Of a stretch of 64,000 nucleotides of DNA, positions 11,343-24,700 are shown in pieces. Within the stretch, counting starts at the first letter, position 1. Each line of letters starts with the position of its first letter. The position numbers and the translations under genes were made by a program. The notes below the pieces were generated by a model. The model saw only the letters and a program-made list of their open reading frames with translations, did not search any database and was not told where the DNA came from. Origin of the DNA: Arcuatula senhousia (lineage: Eukaryota > Mollusca > Bivalvia > Mytilida > Mytilidae); the NCBI GenBank assembly GCA_963971305.1, contig OZ020313.1, positions 27,814,602 to 27,878,601 of the forward strand. Reading direction: 5' to 3'.

Positions 11343-12206
11343 GGGGGCCAGGTTAATGAAGCTGTCCTAAGCTGTGTCCTAAACCATGTCTTAGGACTTA
11401 AAATGGGATGTAGAAAGGATCATCTTTAGACGCGTCTTAGGATGTAAAACGAAGCCATCTTAGGATAACCACAAATAGGACCATCCTTATACGAATTTAG
11501 GATAATCCTTAAGGGCCATATGTAATGCATCTACGCCGATGTAAAGGCGTTTGAAAAAAAGAAGCTTTTTGTTTTGCATTTTCAAATGTAAAATAGATTT
11601 AAACGTTTTTTTATTGAGAAGTCTCTGGTTTTTTTTTTTTTGTAATAAAAATAATTATTGCATTGCATTTCTTAATTCATTTGGTTTTTTTTTCTGCACG
11701 TTGCACTAATCACTGATAACAAAAGCAAATCAGCAAATATCCACGTGAACTGTTAAATGTAAATTACAAGAGTCTATTACTACATATATTAGAATATCGT
11801 CAAAATGTAACTTGTAAAACACAGATCAACAATATCCAATATATGGGTAACTATTGGGAAAATTTCATCAACGGCAAAAATATATTTATTTGCTAAATTT
11901 AGAAAGTAAAATATCAAGAATGAGAGTTGGGCCACATACACATGTACAACCCTAATTCAAGGAGATAAATATACGTTATTGAGATGTGGAATAAGTGTAC
12001 GCGACACTATTTCAGACACTTTTTTTAAGTTTAAAGTCACAAGGATGGTCCAAGGACAACAATTTTCACATCCTAAATTTAGGACCAAATTTAGGACATG
12101 CTCTTTTTTAGGATGCCTTCAATAACACGACTTAGGACAGAGACATGTCCAAAGACCATCCTTAGACATGTCCTAATACTAGGACACCTTCGTTAACACG
12201 GCCCCG
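11343..12206. mobile_element. Fold-back element with imperfect inverted ends, about 860 bp
   Basis: The left end ggggccaggttaatgaagct and the inverted right end (ggggccgtgttaacgaaggt read on minus) are related, and both continue into repeated variants of tgtcctaag and taggacatg. Subterminal segments contain many such short inverted motifs. The middle carries a minus-strand fragment of family A (11981-12010). No coding capacity is visible. It is a non-autonomous DNA transposon by structure; the superfamily is unknown. Confidence 0.65.
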
Positions 12207-12660
12207 GGTTTTTTTTAAAGAATTTTAAAACACCTATCATGCCTATATAGCAAATAATTTACATGTTTAATGACTTAATGCCTAGAGCTATAATCTAAAT
12301 TTTTAGAACTTCAAAATGCATTTTAAAACTGAAGAATCTAATCAATCCCTAAAACATGTGCATAAGGACAATCATGACAATGCAAAGTTCAAGCATTCAT
12401 TTGTTTATAGGCATAAAATTTTGGAAATTTTTGTTTACCTTGAATAAGATAGGGAACAAACTAAAGATATTCAGTCAGACTGATCAAAACTTGTATTTTC
12501 AATTGTTTTTGGCATACATTATTACGGAAAGGATATGAAATGAATATCTTGGTTAAATCTTTGAATTGAGTTTTTTGGCAGAAATATTGAAAACTTAATA
12601 CTCGCTTTAAAACTTCCATAAACGTTTTTACTATTGTCATTTTTAAGCATTATAGCGATC
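12207..12660. other. No gene seen
   Basis: AT-rich sequence between two repeats. Nothing was recognised on either strand. Confidence 0.4.
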
Positions 12661-12879
12661 AAGCGTGTCGGTTTTGTGTGATGACACTTCACTAAATCAT
12701 TATTGCTTGAAGTGTTGTGTCGGATTTAAAATCGATACGTTTGATTTTTTACATCAGTCGAATGATGATTCTCAGCTAGCTGTCAGTAACAGCGAGTGTT
12801 CTATAGAGAGTTCCTTTACCGTCCTTTTGTTTGTTCTTGTTTTTTGTCTTAGGTTCTCTCTAGTAGAATTGGACTTTGA

Positions 12880-13262
12880 TCGATTTGATTTTTATTGTGT
12901 GTTTAGTTTTTGTGCTTTGTCTAGGAATATTGATAGGGGGAAGGTTGGGCCCAAAAAACTAGTTTAACCCCGCCACATATTACATGTGCCTGTCCTAAGC
13001 CAGGAATCCTTGACAAAGCTTTCGTTTGTACTTGTTTTTTTGATGTTTTCTGTTCCTTGTTTAAGAAGGGGGTCTATCTGTGACTATTTCAGGGCTGGAT
13101 TTGAATTATATGCATCTTATTTAGACCATGGGCCAATTGCATAACCGCGAGCAGTGCCAAATGGCCTCGTTGAAGGCTGCTGGCGGTTGTCCATTGTGGT
13201 TTTTCTAAATTGCCGTTTAATTGTGGGCTGTGTCGCGTACACTTATTCCACATCTCTTTATT
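12880..13262 (+). repeat. Family A repeat, fullest copy
   Basis: It contains gggggaaggttgggccc, cctgtcctaagccaggaatc, caaagctttcgtttgta, gggccaattgcataaccgcg and the shared end cacttattccacatctct. The same ordered blocks occur at 35255-35527, and in reverse at 62801-63005. The 100-codon open frame just upstream (12665-12967) runs into it and looks like repeat-associated read-through. Confidence 0.7.
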
Positions 13263-16200
13263 TTCTATATTATGTACATGCCCGAAGCATTCAATCTGTT
13301 TTTTTTTTCTATCTGAAGTGATGTGTCCCTCCCTCCAATCCAACCAACCCCTGCCAATGTCCAACTTATTTAAATGTTCTTGTAATTATGTAAAGGCTTC
13401 CTAACCCTATATTTATTTCCCAATTGTAGAAGTTTCAATAACATGATTTGCTGACAGATCAAAAAGGGCAATGTTGCCCCCACTCCCTTGTCAGGGGCAA
13501 ACATTTTATGGATAAAAGGAGTACCGTATGTTCAGTAAGGGCTGAAATCGGCCCCATATTTTCAATTTTGTAACATCTCAATGAATTTGGTGTAATTCAG
13601 CCAATAGATAACCAAACTTTACATATCTAATCAATTCCACATGATAACGACATTATGCATGGTATTATGACGTCATAAACGTGCTGAAAACTCCTAAAAT
13701 ATCAATATTTTCTTCATTTTTTAGGGTTTACAAGAGGTTTTTCATGAAATTAATATAGAGCTCATTTGTCGACAACATTTTTTCTTTGTCCATCTATTTG
13801 TCTCTCAGAAATAAGCATTTTATTACAAAATTGTTTTTGTCAACGCATGCACTCTATGTTAATTTAAGTGATTTCTAACCAAAAATGCTCTAAAATTGCA
13901 AATAATCTATAAATTTCATCAAATCATATGATTTCTAGGCAAGTTTTCTCCAAGCTGCTGAATATTTTTGAACCTCAGAGTTTCTGCTATACCTTAAATT
14001 ACAGCATTTCATAACATATTTGGCAGTCATTTCAGAAAGTTAACTCTGAGTTGAAATTTTGGGCCAATTGGGTTCTAACCGAATCCACTCCTTTTCAACT
14101 CTCTTGATACCACACATGTACATGTATTTGCAAAGATGGTCACCAGGAACAATGTTAATCCTTTTGGAGGGATGAATAATTGTTGTCTTGTGAATAGGGA
14201 GAGCAATAACCAATACACATTAAAGATCACTTTGAAGATTTTGATATAAGCAGGCTCAACAGACCACACTTTCACACTGCAAACTAAAGAGGGATTCATG
14301 CAGCTTTTCTAATCCAGTTAGGCCATAATCAGATAATAAAATAATATTTAGATTTTCACAGACCTGTCAAGTGTCATGCAACACCCCAACTCCTGTGAGA
14401 CTTACCCATCTAGTCAGCAATTTGGCGGCTAATTTCTTTGATCTTTTAATTTTTTCCTTAGATCTTTCAATTTTTCTTTGAATCTCACCCATGCAGCTCA
14501 TAAAAATTGATACTCATGTTTTCATCAATAATGGATTGGTGGGCTATTTTAATTGTTTTTTTACCCCATTTTGATAAAATATTCTGTCATTTTAATGGAA
14601 ATAGACACAAAATTACAATAATTTATTTAAAAAATTAAAATAAAATTTTTGGAGGTGACAAAAAAATAGGTGCAGGAGGGGATTAGAATCTTAGATTAGA
14701 ACCCTTATCTATGAAAGAGGGAGGGGGCATATAGTGTTCTGGTCCGTCTGTCCATCACAAATGTTGAGAGATGGGCATTTATGTCTTTTGTACATATTCT
14801 TGTTTATACATGTATTGACCTTAGACTTAGTCATGTTAGTATAAATATCAAAGTCAACTAAAATACATGTATGACCTTGATCTTTGATAAACTTTTTTGA
14901 CTATCCAGACATTAGAAGTTTATGCTGTAAAAAGTAAACTGTTACATGATGACTACTCTCTAAGAGTTATCACCATAATCATGATCAAGGTGATTTAATC
15001 ATGACTTTTGTGTTTCTAAAGTATGTCCACTCCTTGACCAGACAGATGAAATCCCAACCAACATTGGGAAAACTTAAATCTTAGCTTAGCTTCCTTTCAT
15101 TGTATTTATGATCTTGAAAATAAAACTTTTACTGAGAAGTTTTAAACATACTAGTGACTAGAATAGAATTACCTTTCTTAGCCTTCTCTTTCAGCATCCT
15201 TTTAAAAGCATAGATACATTGAAAGTATACAAATAAAGTGTACATGTAGAACGGCATTTAATCTTCACATACAAATATGTACTTGACCTTCATAATTTAA
15301 ATCTCTTAAATAAAAAGTATATTTATAGATTTATCTATTAATAGCATGTATACAATGAATATGACATGTATGAAGAACAATCATGAATATTATATATGGA
15401 TACATACATGTACATCATGTATATCAGTGGGGGATCTAGAGGGGATTTGGTAGGTTTCACTGCAAAATTTCGGGCAAAATTGACATAGAACTCCTCATGC
15501 CACAAAGAACATGAAGAAAGGCTTGAAAGCTTTTAGTGCATATGTACTTACAAACAGACATGAACTACATTATCTAATTGCCCCCTGCCAAGTTGTTTCA
15601 GAGGCATAACAAATTTTTGTTTTTCGTTTTAACATATAACCATGTGATGGTGGTGACTAACTTGCATTAAAAGAACCTACTTGTGATTGTAAATGGACGA
15701 ATCCATATCCTTTTAACTACTGAAAATGAAAAAGTTCCATCACGCTCTGGAATGAACATCTTGTTCCCTGGGAGCCTCTGTCCCACCAAGGGTGGGGATA
15801 TCAGGCCCCCAGATCTTTATCTCAAAATATTGTTCTGTGATTTGATCACTCTGACTTTTATATTGATATGTGCATAATACACAGCACAGCTGTCACATGT
15901 ATCAATACAAACATATGTATCATGTGTGTTTAATATTTATATATCTACCATGTCTACATGTAAAATAATCTTATATCCTTTATCACTTAAATATATACAT
16001 GTACCTGTGATATTGGGAAGATATGCAATACATATAATACATGTACATTTATACTGGACATATTTCATTGATTAACTGAACTTTAAATGACCTTGAAACT
16101 TTTTATCATTATGTCAAAGGATTAACACGAATTACAGACCTTGACCTTTAATCTTTACGATCTGGACTCAATGACTAAACATCTTCACAATTAAAATCTT

Positions 16201-16443
16201 CAAATCAAAATCACACCTTAGAAAATGTGGAAGATTATGAACTACTTCGCTTGTATCCTACTTAAAGGAAGATTCAAGGACAACATACAAAATGGACAGA
16301 CACCTTTAATTTTAAAGATCTACAAAGATTTGTAATATAAAGCAAACACTTTCACTACAATTACATGCAAAAAGTAAAAACAAACATGTCCCAGTTACCA
16401 CTGTGCATGCTAAAATATTCTTTACATTTTATGATTTACTCAC
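13263..16443. other. Long stretch, probably intronic; no confident gene
   Basis: No exon can be supported. A minus-strand segment near 14285-14230 (VCSVKVWSVEPAYIKIFK) would have suitable phases to link the exons 16648-16444 and 10477-10318, but its donor (gtgatc) is weak. The rest is AT-rich DNA with scattered TACATGTA motifs. Confidence 0.35.
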
Positions 16444-16648
16444 CAACTGTTACATCAAACTTATAACTCTGTCCAGAGCAGGAAATACACACAACCAATT
16501 TCTTGTTGCTGTTGACGACGGTGGCTTCGTACAGGTCCTGACAAAGGTCAGCTAACGATTCCCATGGATGAGGGGGGACTATCCTAGTTTGTAATGAATA
16601 TCTATTCTTATAAAGACCATGACAGTCCATCCCTTGTCCATCCAGAAC
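16444..16648 (-). CDS. Candidate exon of an unrecognised extracellular or membrane protein
   Basis: 205 nt between ctactttcag and gtgagt on the minus strand, open for 68 codons (phase 0 in, phase 1 out). The product has four cysteines, including VVCISCSG, and reads VLDGQGMDCHGLYKNRYSLQ at its start. The good splice borders, coding-like composition and strand make it likely to belong to the same gene as the exons at 10318-10477 and 6657-6826. A connecting exon that changes phase is still missing. No family was recognised. Confidence 0.5.
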
Positions 16649-17313
16649 CTGAAAGTAGATGTACATGTACATGTATAGCAAGAATATGGGAATGAACTTC
16701 AGAACTGAAGATACATCTTTGTTGTTGACTTGATTGCCTCTCATGCTTATACAGGGACCCCAAAATGGGGGGAAAAACTGGGAAAACTACATCATGTACG
16801 TATGCATGTGCAGCATGAAACTAGCTACCAAATATATACCTCCTGCTATAAAAATAAATCAGCACAATCCTTGTCAATAACAGAAACAGATAGCCCAAAG
16901 CCAAGCAAGTTATACTTAAAATTCATTCAGGCTAGTGAATTTTGTTATAATTTACATGTAGTTCACTGTTGTACAGTGTTGAATAATTAGGAAATTTTCA
17001 AAGGAAAGGGCTGTACATGTAATCATGGTAACAGCAAATCAAAGCTAGTATGTATGTACATGTAAATTCCCGTACATGTTTATCTGGGTTTTTTTTCACG
17101 TGTGTCCAATTTTTGCTTTGTTCGCAGCGAAAATTGAACACAGCAAAAATTTCCCATAAACATGATATGATGATAAAAGTTATTGTTTCTGTTTCTTGCT
17201 AATTACAAAGTAGGTACCCCGGTGTGGATGACAAACAACAAATGCATTTAATTGTGTAATTGACAGACGTTGAAATTTCGCATTTTGCTTTAATAATTGT
17301 GATCGCTATAAAT

Positions 17314-17913
17314 CACAAGAGGCTCCCAGGAGCCTAAATCGCTCACCTGGTCTTGATGTCAACCCTATATTTTGTAGAGCTAAATGAGCTGAACATTTAA
17401 GCAAGCAACAGTTTTTTCTTTATCTACTATAGTTTTCATTCTATGGGCCAAAAACACGAACAAGTGTGGCCACTAAAAGTATGTCTCGCCTGCCGGCACC
17501 ATCACTAAAATCAACTCCCTAAGCTTTCATTTCTTGATATAAACACAAAAAGTGTCTGTATACCTAAAATCAGATGCCTAGTTATTATACTATTCAAGCA
17601 ATCCATTGTCCACACAAGTATTACAAAAAGTTTTCTGTCTGAAAAAAAGACCTAAGTTCACAGAGTCACTGGAGCGTAAAAATGAGGTCATGGTCACATG
17701 TCATGGTGACAGTTGTGTTGTCCATAACCGCAACTGTCTGTTTACCCAATATCAGATGCCTAGCTATTATAACTTTCCAGCAATTCATCGTCCACAAAAG
17801 TCTTACAAAAAAGTTTTTTGGCCTGAAAAAAGACCTAAGTTCACAGTCACGACGACGACGGACGCCAAGTGATGGCAATAGCTCACATGGCCTTTGGCCA
17901 GGTGAGCTAAAAA
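17314..17913 (+). repeat. Family B repeat (GGCTCCCAGGAGCC head, GACGACGACGG tail)
   Basis: It starts with caagaggctcccaggagcct and tcgctcacctgg, and ends with gacgacggacgccaagtgat and ccaggtgagctaaa, so the outer ends are short inverted repeats (CTCACCTGG / CCAGGTGAG). An embedded piece with ctcgcctgccggcaccatca is shared with family C. Related copies are at 20003-20770, 50134-51322 and, diverged, 61630-62312. Confidence 0.75.
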
Positions 17914-20000
17914 TGACATTTTGAAGGTACATGTAAGATTGTTTGCCCTAATAATTCAAAAATCAATATTTCATTAGAAAAATTTGGATAGTGTTCTACT
18001 GTATTTTTATCTAAAATTCAGCTATTGTGTTATACAATCAATTAAAACAGCTTTGTTGTAACTTAATAACTGTTAATGAAACGCTGATTTGCTTTTTAAG
18101 TTTTAAATCTGGTTTGGATAAAACATTTAAAGGTAGTTTTTTTTCACTTTTATTTTCAGATAGCGTAAATTAAACTTATCTAACATAAATTAGGAGCCAA
18201 ATATGGCTCTTACTGTAATATGTCCTTTGTATGTCTAACATGTCTAAAGACCTGGTTATCTCCCGGCCAGTCATGCCAATCATGCCAATACGGGAACTTT
18301 ATCTTTTACAAATGATTTAAACAAATGTTATTCTATCACAGGACATCAGAAAGCTTATTGATTGACTATCTCTATCTACCAAACATGACCATTAGAGCTT
18401 CACCATCAACAGATCAATAGACCAATTTACATCTCTGTATATCATGCTTGTTTATTAAAAGTTATTGGACATGTTGGATGCTACTTAAACAAATGACCAA
18501 GGAACAAAAATAATGGATTTGTACCTCTATCATCATGATCATGTTTATACAGTTTGACTTATTTGTATGTCACACTTATGTACACACTGTACATGTACAT
18601 GTACGTCATGAAAGATACATGTACTAATAAAGATATCAAATTAAGCTGCATTTTGTACTTTGAACATTTCTCCTGTGACCAAGACCTTGCTGGAAAACAG
18701 ACTTGATTTTCATCAATAACACGTCTACATGTATATCTTGATTCAGAAAAAGTGAAGATATCCGTGTATTATTTTTTACCATAAATCACCATTATTATAA
18801 ACCCTGCATGATTCTTAGAAAGACAGATACATGTACTTAAATGTAATTCTCCAAACTACATGTAAATTCATCATGTGTTCATAATTATTTTTTAAAGGCA
18901 ATTTTGATTTACATAAACATGTATTTGGGGAAGGAGGCAGAGAACATAATACATGTATAAGCTTGTTTTGTTTCAAGTACATGTAGACCTGTGAGATGTG
19001 TATGTTCAAATCATTGAAATTGTTTTCTGATGACTTATTAAAATTTTAAGACGAGCAAAGTCACCATACATGCCATAAGAATCTAAATATACACATGTAC
19101 ATGTCCTATTCCAAATTAAATAAAAGATGCAATAGCAACATGAAACACAAACTTTAAGAAAGCAAAACCACTATCCCTGGTTAAATATGCAAGATACATC
19201 TATTGATACCCAAAACAATGGTCAAGATGGTGATGAGTTCCTTCAATCGTGTTGACTTAATATACGTGTACCTACCTATTAATATGAAATAAGCAGTGCC
19301 TAAATGCGAGCACAGCATAACTCTGTTCAATAAAAAAAAAAAATGATTTGGAATCGATGCAGTCAAATAAGATCTGAAACCATCGTTGTTATTTTTGTTT
19401 TGGTTAATTTTCTAGAACGTTCAATTTGGGATGAGAGATCCTACATGTCCTAGGGGCGATTGAACGTTAAATAGAAAAGTAAGAAAAATTCGATTAAAAT
19501 TTGGTTACTACAAAAAATGTAGCAACTCATCAGAATATTTTTCTCTTTTTACATTATTAAATAGATAGTTTTTGGAATGCGACTAGCAAAATGTGTAATT
19601 ATTTTCAAATTCACTCCGTTCCTGTAAAAATTTGAGAGCCTTTCCGGACCATGACAAATCAATATCAGCATTAGGCAATTTTTTCGCGGGAACAAATACC
19701 GTAGAGCTCTCCGCTCGACAGTCAGGGGCTTAACTTAGATAAGTTATTACAGAAATATAACAGTCATGTGTTATTAGAAGTGGTTTTTTGAGTTGTCTTC
19801 TCTTGATTATGTATAATTTTCTTAATATCTAATAACATGTGGCTGTTATTTTCTAAGCAACCATTTCATTTTCTGTTTGAATTAGACTCTGTAGATCTCT
19901 AAACCTCTTTGCCCAGTGACTTAATTGATAGAATTTACTAATGGCTTATCAAAGACATGAAAGAGGTAAACACATTTATAATGAACCATACCAAATCAAT
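17914..20000. other. No gene seen
   Basis: AT-rich sequence with many acatgtacatgta motifs (for example 18590-18620). No exon or repeat family can be supported. Confidence 0.4.
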
Positions 20001-20002
20001 GA

Positions 20003-20770
20003 TAAATGAGCTGAACATTTAAGCAAGCAACAGCTTTTCTCTATCTGCAATAGTTTTCATTCTATAGGCCAAAAACACTATTTTTTGCCTTGAAGGGGTC
20101 GTAACCCCTATAAGGGGTCATCTGACAACTTGGACACTATGGAGGCTTGTGTAGAGTTAAACGAGCTAAACATTTAAGCAAGCAACAGCTTTTCTCTATC
20201 TGCAATAGTTTTCATTCTATAGGCCAAAAACTCTATTTTTTGCCTTTAAGGGGCCATAACCCCTATAAGGGGTAATCTGACAACTTTGACCTCATGGAGA
20301 CTTTTGTAGAGCTAAATGAGCTGAACATTTAAGCAAGCAACAGCTTCTCTCTATCTGCAATAGTTTTCATTCCATAGGCCAAAAACATGAAAAAATGCTA
20401 TTTTTCATCTTTAAGGGGCCGTAACTCCCATTAGGGGTCATCTGACAACTTTGACTCAATGGAGACTTTTGTAGAGCTTTTGATGCTGAAGCAGCAGCGT
20501 GGCATCAGATTTCATCTATCTCTTATACTTTTTGATTTACAAGCCAAAAACAGTAGTCTGACCCCCTGGTCTATTTTTAGCAACGGCGGCCATGTTTTTC
20601 GACGAATCAAAAATCCCCACATCAGTTCTGTGGGGGATACCCTAAAGTACCACCAGACAAAATTTGGTTTGAATCTGTGCAGCCGTTTCAGAGGAGAAGA
20701 AGTTTGAAGAAAAGTTAACGACGACGACGACGACGGACGCCAAGTGATGGCATTTGGCCAGGTGAGCTAA
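20003..20770 (+). repeat. Family B repeat lacking its head
   Basis: Three units of about 160 bp (gagctgaacatttaagcaag ... ggggtcatctgacaactt) are followed by the standard tail: atggcggccatg-like segment, tttcagaggagaagaag, (GAC)n, gacgccaagtgatggc and ccaggtgagct. The GGCTCCCAGGAGCC head is absent. Confidence 0.72.
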
Positions 20771-20984
20771 AAAAAAAACAGGGGAGACTAATACCGCATC
20801 TTCCCTAAATGTCTCGTCCTTTGATCCATATTGCTTCATCATGGTCATTGGATTTCATAATACACTAGCTTATGCATGTTTTAAGGCCATGCTTTTTACA
20901 TTATTGGAAATTTTGGGTATCAGGCCTTGGAAGCTGTTTCTTGAGTAACCGGAGGCGGAGAGCATAATCCACACCACTGTCACA

Positions 20985-21040
20985 TAGGATCGAACCCGAG
21001 ACTCCTCGATGACAAGCCAGCTCTTTACCAAATGATCTTA
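20985..21040 (-). repeat. tRNA-derived SINE head (A and B box)
   Basis: Read on the minus strand, TTTGGTAAAGAGCTGG (from about 21035) resembles an RNA polymerase III A box and GGGTTCGATCC (20997-20987) is a near-perfect B box, at tRNA-like spacing. Convincing acceptor-stem pairing was not found, so this is more likely a SINE or tRNA fossil than a working tRNA gene. Confidence 0.5.
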
Positions 21041-21706
21041 AGATTTAAACCTTTAGCAGAGTCAATAATTTGCGGCTTTATATTACCTACTAGAACGCAG
21101 GTACTTAAACTGTCCTGTTACACTTGGAAAATTTAGTGCTAATTTTGAAACCCTTATCTGGTAACAGACAGAATCAATTGTTGAATGTGTGGATATATGG
21201 AAAATAAGATTCTATGGTCCACTGTGTAAAAAAATTCAATTACATAATTATTATGATTTTGGAATGATGTTTTTTCTGACAAGATACTGAGTCTGACACT
21301 AATATTAAAACTGTATAATTTAATGAAAACAGCAAATAATCCTTATAATTTAAGGCATGCAAATCGACAAATGTTTCGTGCATTTAGTGTTTGATGACAA
21401 ATATGCATTTTACCTGCAAATTACTTTAAATTTGAGGCCCCCATCTCTGATTTGAAATTCAGAGCATCATCAACATTTTCCCAGCAGTGAATTGTTCTTA
21501 ATGTTTTCGAATACAAATTATGTAAACTATTTCACTTTAAAACACAAAGATTGTAAAATAATTTTTGGAAAACTGAAAGAAGATGTTTAAATTTCAAAAG
21601 AGGAGACAAATAAAGAATAATGAAAGAAATAAAAAAGATACGAAAGTTTCATTGAAAGGGGCGGTAACTCTTGAAGAACAAAGTTTTCCTACGTTTCAAT
21701 TTCAGA

Positions 21707-21788
21707 ATGTGGTCGCCAGCTTTTCTTATTTTGACTATTAACGCAGCTGTTTTACCATTTGTAAATGTGCAGAAAATTCCAACAATTG
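21707..21788 (+). CDS. PCYOX1: PCYOX exon 1: signal peptide
   Basis: Encodes 27 residues plus one base of a Gly codon, ending KIPTI, with donor gtacag. The junction with the next exon restores the glycine that precedes IIGGGIGG. Confidence 0.88.
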
Positions 21789-24700
21789 GTACAGTATAGT
21801 TTGTTTTAGAAATAGGAACTAGACATTCCTTTGGTGAACTTTTATTTCGTAGGAAATCACTTTTATAAAACAGCTGTTTATTATAATTTTTTTAGAAATT
21901 AAAATTATTGTACACATGCACAAAAAATAATATGAGAAAGCCATTGCCTTTAAAGCTTACGTACCTGTAGATACAAAAATAAAATTCATTCCATTGATCA
22001 TGTTGATTATTTGGATAAATGTAATATGCCGTCTTGGAAGCCTTTTATAATTTTTGACGTTCGGCGTCCTACCACTCTGGGGATCTAAAAAAGTCCAAAT
22101 GACAAAAACCCCAGAAAGACGTAATGATTATCTGGACTAGTTGAGATGTACAGATGTAGGAGGCCAATCAAAAATTTTCTACATCTAAAAGAAGTCTTGT
22201 GCAAGTTGTTCCTGATGAGTTAGTTACGACTAAATGCAAGTCACTTACAATCACCACGAGCAGCTGGTAATGCGTGATTTGCAATGTTTACAAGAGAAAT
22301 TTTGATATTGTTGTTTTTTTAACACATGCCTGTAACTTGTATTTAACTTTCATAAGTTTTCACCATTTAACACCAGTTTGTTTACGAGGTAACAGGAGTT
22401 AATTATGAGTATTTGCCATTGAACAGTAGTTGTTAACTCTTACGAACTTGTGAAGAAATCTTGTGAATATATGTGAATGGGGGATTAAAATGAAAAAACA
22501 ATATTTTTTCATCAGATTTGTCATACAGCTTTGTACAAAATGTACATGTTATACACTTAAATTAAAGCATTTCTTGTGTGTTAATTTGGTGATATAAATC
22601 TTAATATGAAGTAGACCCCTAATATGTACTAGTGTTCTACATGGTGTCTTTAATATAAATTTCTTGGAGATATGTGAGATTTTTTTGTATTAACATGATT
22701 AAGTAACAGAGATCTAGAGGTAATGTTGAATATCATTTGCCATTCTTTGGTCTATTTAATCATTTTCCATATAAACAAGGTATTAAATAAAACTGGAATT
22801 CAATATTAAAATAAGAAAACCTAAAAAAAATTGCCAATGTTTATAATAAGATGTTAGCACTGTATTTTCAACTAGATGAATTAACTTAACTAGCTCAACT
22901 AACCCCATGCATGCATGGGGTTAGTGGAGCTTAGTCCATGCATGCATGGGGTTAGTGCAGCTTTGTTCATGCATGCATGGGGTAAGTGGAACTAAGCCTA
23001 CACACATTTGAGCTAGTTTACTAAGCAGTATATATAAGGGAAGAGAATTTTGACTGACAATATCTTGCAAAATATTTTGAAAGTCAGAAACTGAATCATT
23101 CAAAAGAGACTATAGAAAATATGTACACATTTAAAATTTACGAAAATACAGTGCTAACGTCTGTTTATAAACATTGGCCAAAGTATATAGGTTTTCTTGT
23201 TTTCATAATGAATTCCAGTTTTATTTAATACCTTGTTTATATCCTTTTTGCAGTCATCTTTGCTGTCGATTGTGAGATAAAGCAGACTGTCTTCAGCATA
23301 AAGTTCATTTAATTTATATTTTGCTTACCATGAATACTTTTAACATTTATTTGCTACTATATAGTTCATTTGATGGTACATGTATATGTACAAAAATGTA
23401 CTATCAATTGAACTGTGAACTATAAAGTAATAATTCCTGCCCTTAGTAGAGATCACATTTGTATTCAACAGATGCCTGTTTTTTGTGACACACAATAATT
23501 ACATGTTTTTATTTAATTTTTGTTTACAGGAATTATTGGTGGAGGGATTGGTGGAACATCCACGGCTCATTTTATGAGAGAATTATTTGGACCCGATGCT
23601 AAGATTGATATTTATGAGAAGCAGAATGTAGGTGGCAGGCTAGCAACTGTTTCCATAGATGATAATGAGTATGAAGTTGGTGGAGCCATAATTCATCCAA
23701 AGAATATGTACATGGTTAATTTCACCAGTATTTTAGGTAATAGTCATCATCTTCAAATATGTTTTAAAAATAACAGATAATTTAATTTTCAACAAGTTAA
23801 ATATAAAAGTTGAATTTTCATAATCAGTTACAAAAAATGTATACATGAACATGTATGTATTAAGACTGAATGCAGGTTGACATTATACATGTTTTACACA
23901 TGAAATTATAATATATTTCATGTAATTACAAAAATGTAGAGGTTTATAGCCAGACTATATCATCATAATCATGTTATTGTATAAAATAACTGTTATAAAT
24001 ATTCATGAAAGTGGTAAAAAAAAAAACACCAAAAAACTTAATGGTGCAATTTAGCATAAATAAAACCTCTTTGTGAAATATAAATATAGTATCTTTATTC
24101 AGTTGTTTATAATCTTTGTAAGCATGGTGAGAGAAAGATTTCATGTCATCAAAGTGATTTTCAAACTCATAATATGGTTTTTCTTTTCATTATCCATATG
24201 TTATCATTAGGCTCTATTGTTTTTTTTTATTTTGTTTTCCTCAATTTTCCATATTTAGTTTATTTTTCTAGGTTTAGAACAGTTAAAACCCACAGGTTCA
24301 CGGTTAGGTATTTGGGACGGTAATGAGATGGTATTACACACCAGTACATATCACATGGTAGCTCTAGGACAGATGTTATGGAGATATGGCATGGACCTTT
24401 ACAACATACAGAGCTGGGTACAGCAGGAACTGATGAATGATTTTATGAGGTAACCTACATATATTCACAAAATTTGATTACCTATTCACCGTGTCCCTTA
24501 TACTTCAACCAGAATAAAATATGTCTATTAAGGATTTCAACTTAATGCCCAATTTTACATATTGCATCTTACTCATTGTACTCAATTAGTATGTTCACTC
24601 ATCCGTCCAATGTTGCAAGATGGGGCATTATGTCTGTTAGTCATATTCTTGTTTTAAATATTTTAACAAACACTGAAAGATCCACTAGAAATTGACAACA

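Noticed and set aside
12665..12967. A 100-codon plus-strand open frame (MSVLCDDTSLNHYCLKCC...)
   Set aside because: It runs into a family A repeat, lacks splice support and resembles no known domain. It may be part of a longer mobile element, but that cannot be shown here.
13089..13364. A 91-codon minus-strand frame containing EMWNKCTRHSPQ
   Set aside because: Lies inside family A; the same peptide arises at every copy (for example 184-387), so it is a repeat shadow.
19300..19366. Possible signal-peptide exon on the minus strand (MLCSHLGTAYFILIG)
   Set aside because: It has splice-like borders, but its phase does not fit the next candidate exon (16648-16444), and the acceptor is just a poly-T run.
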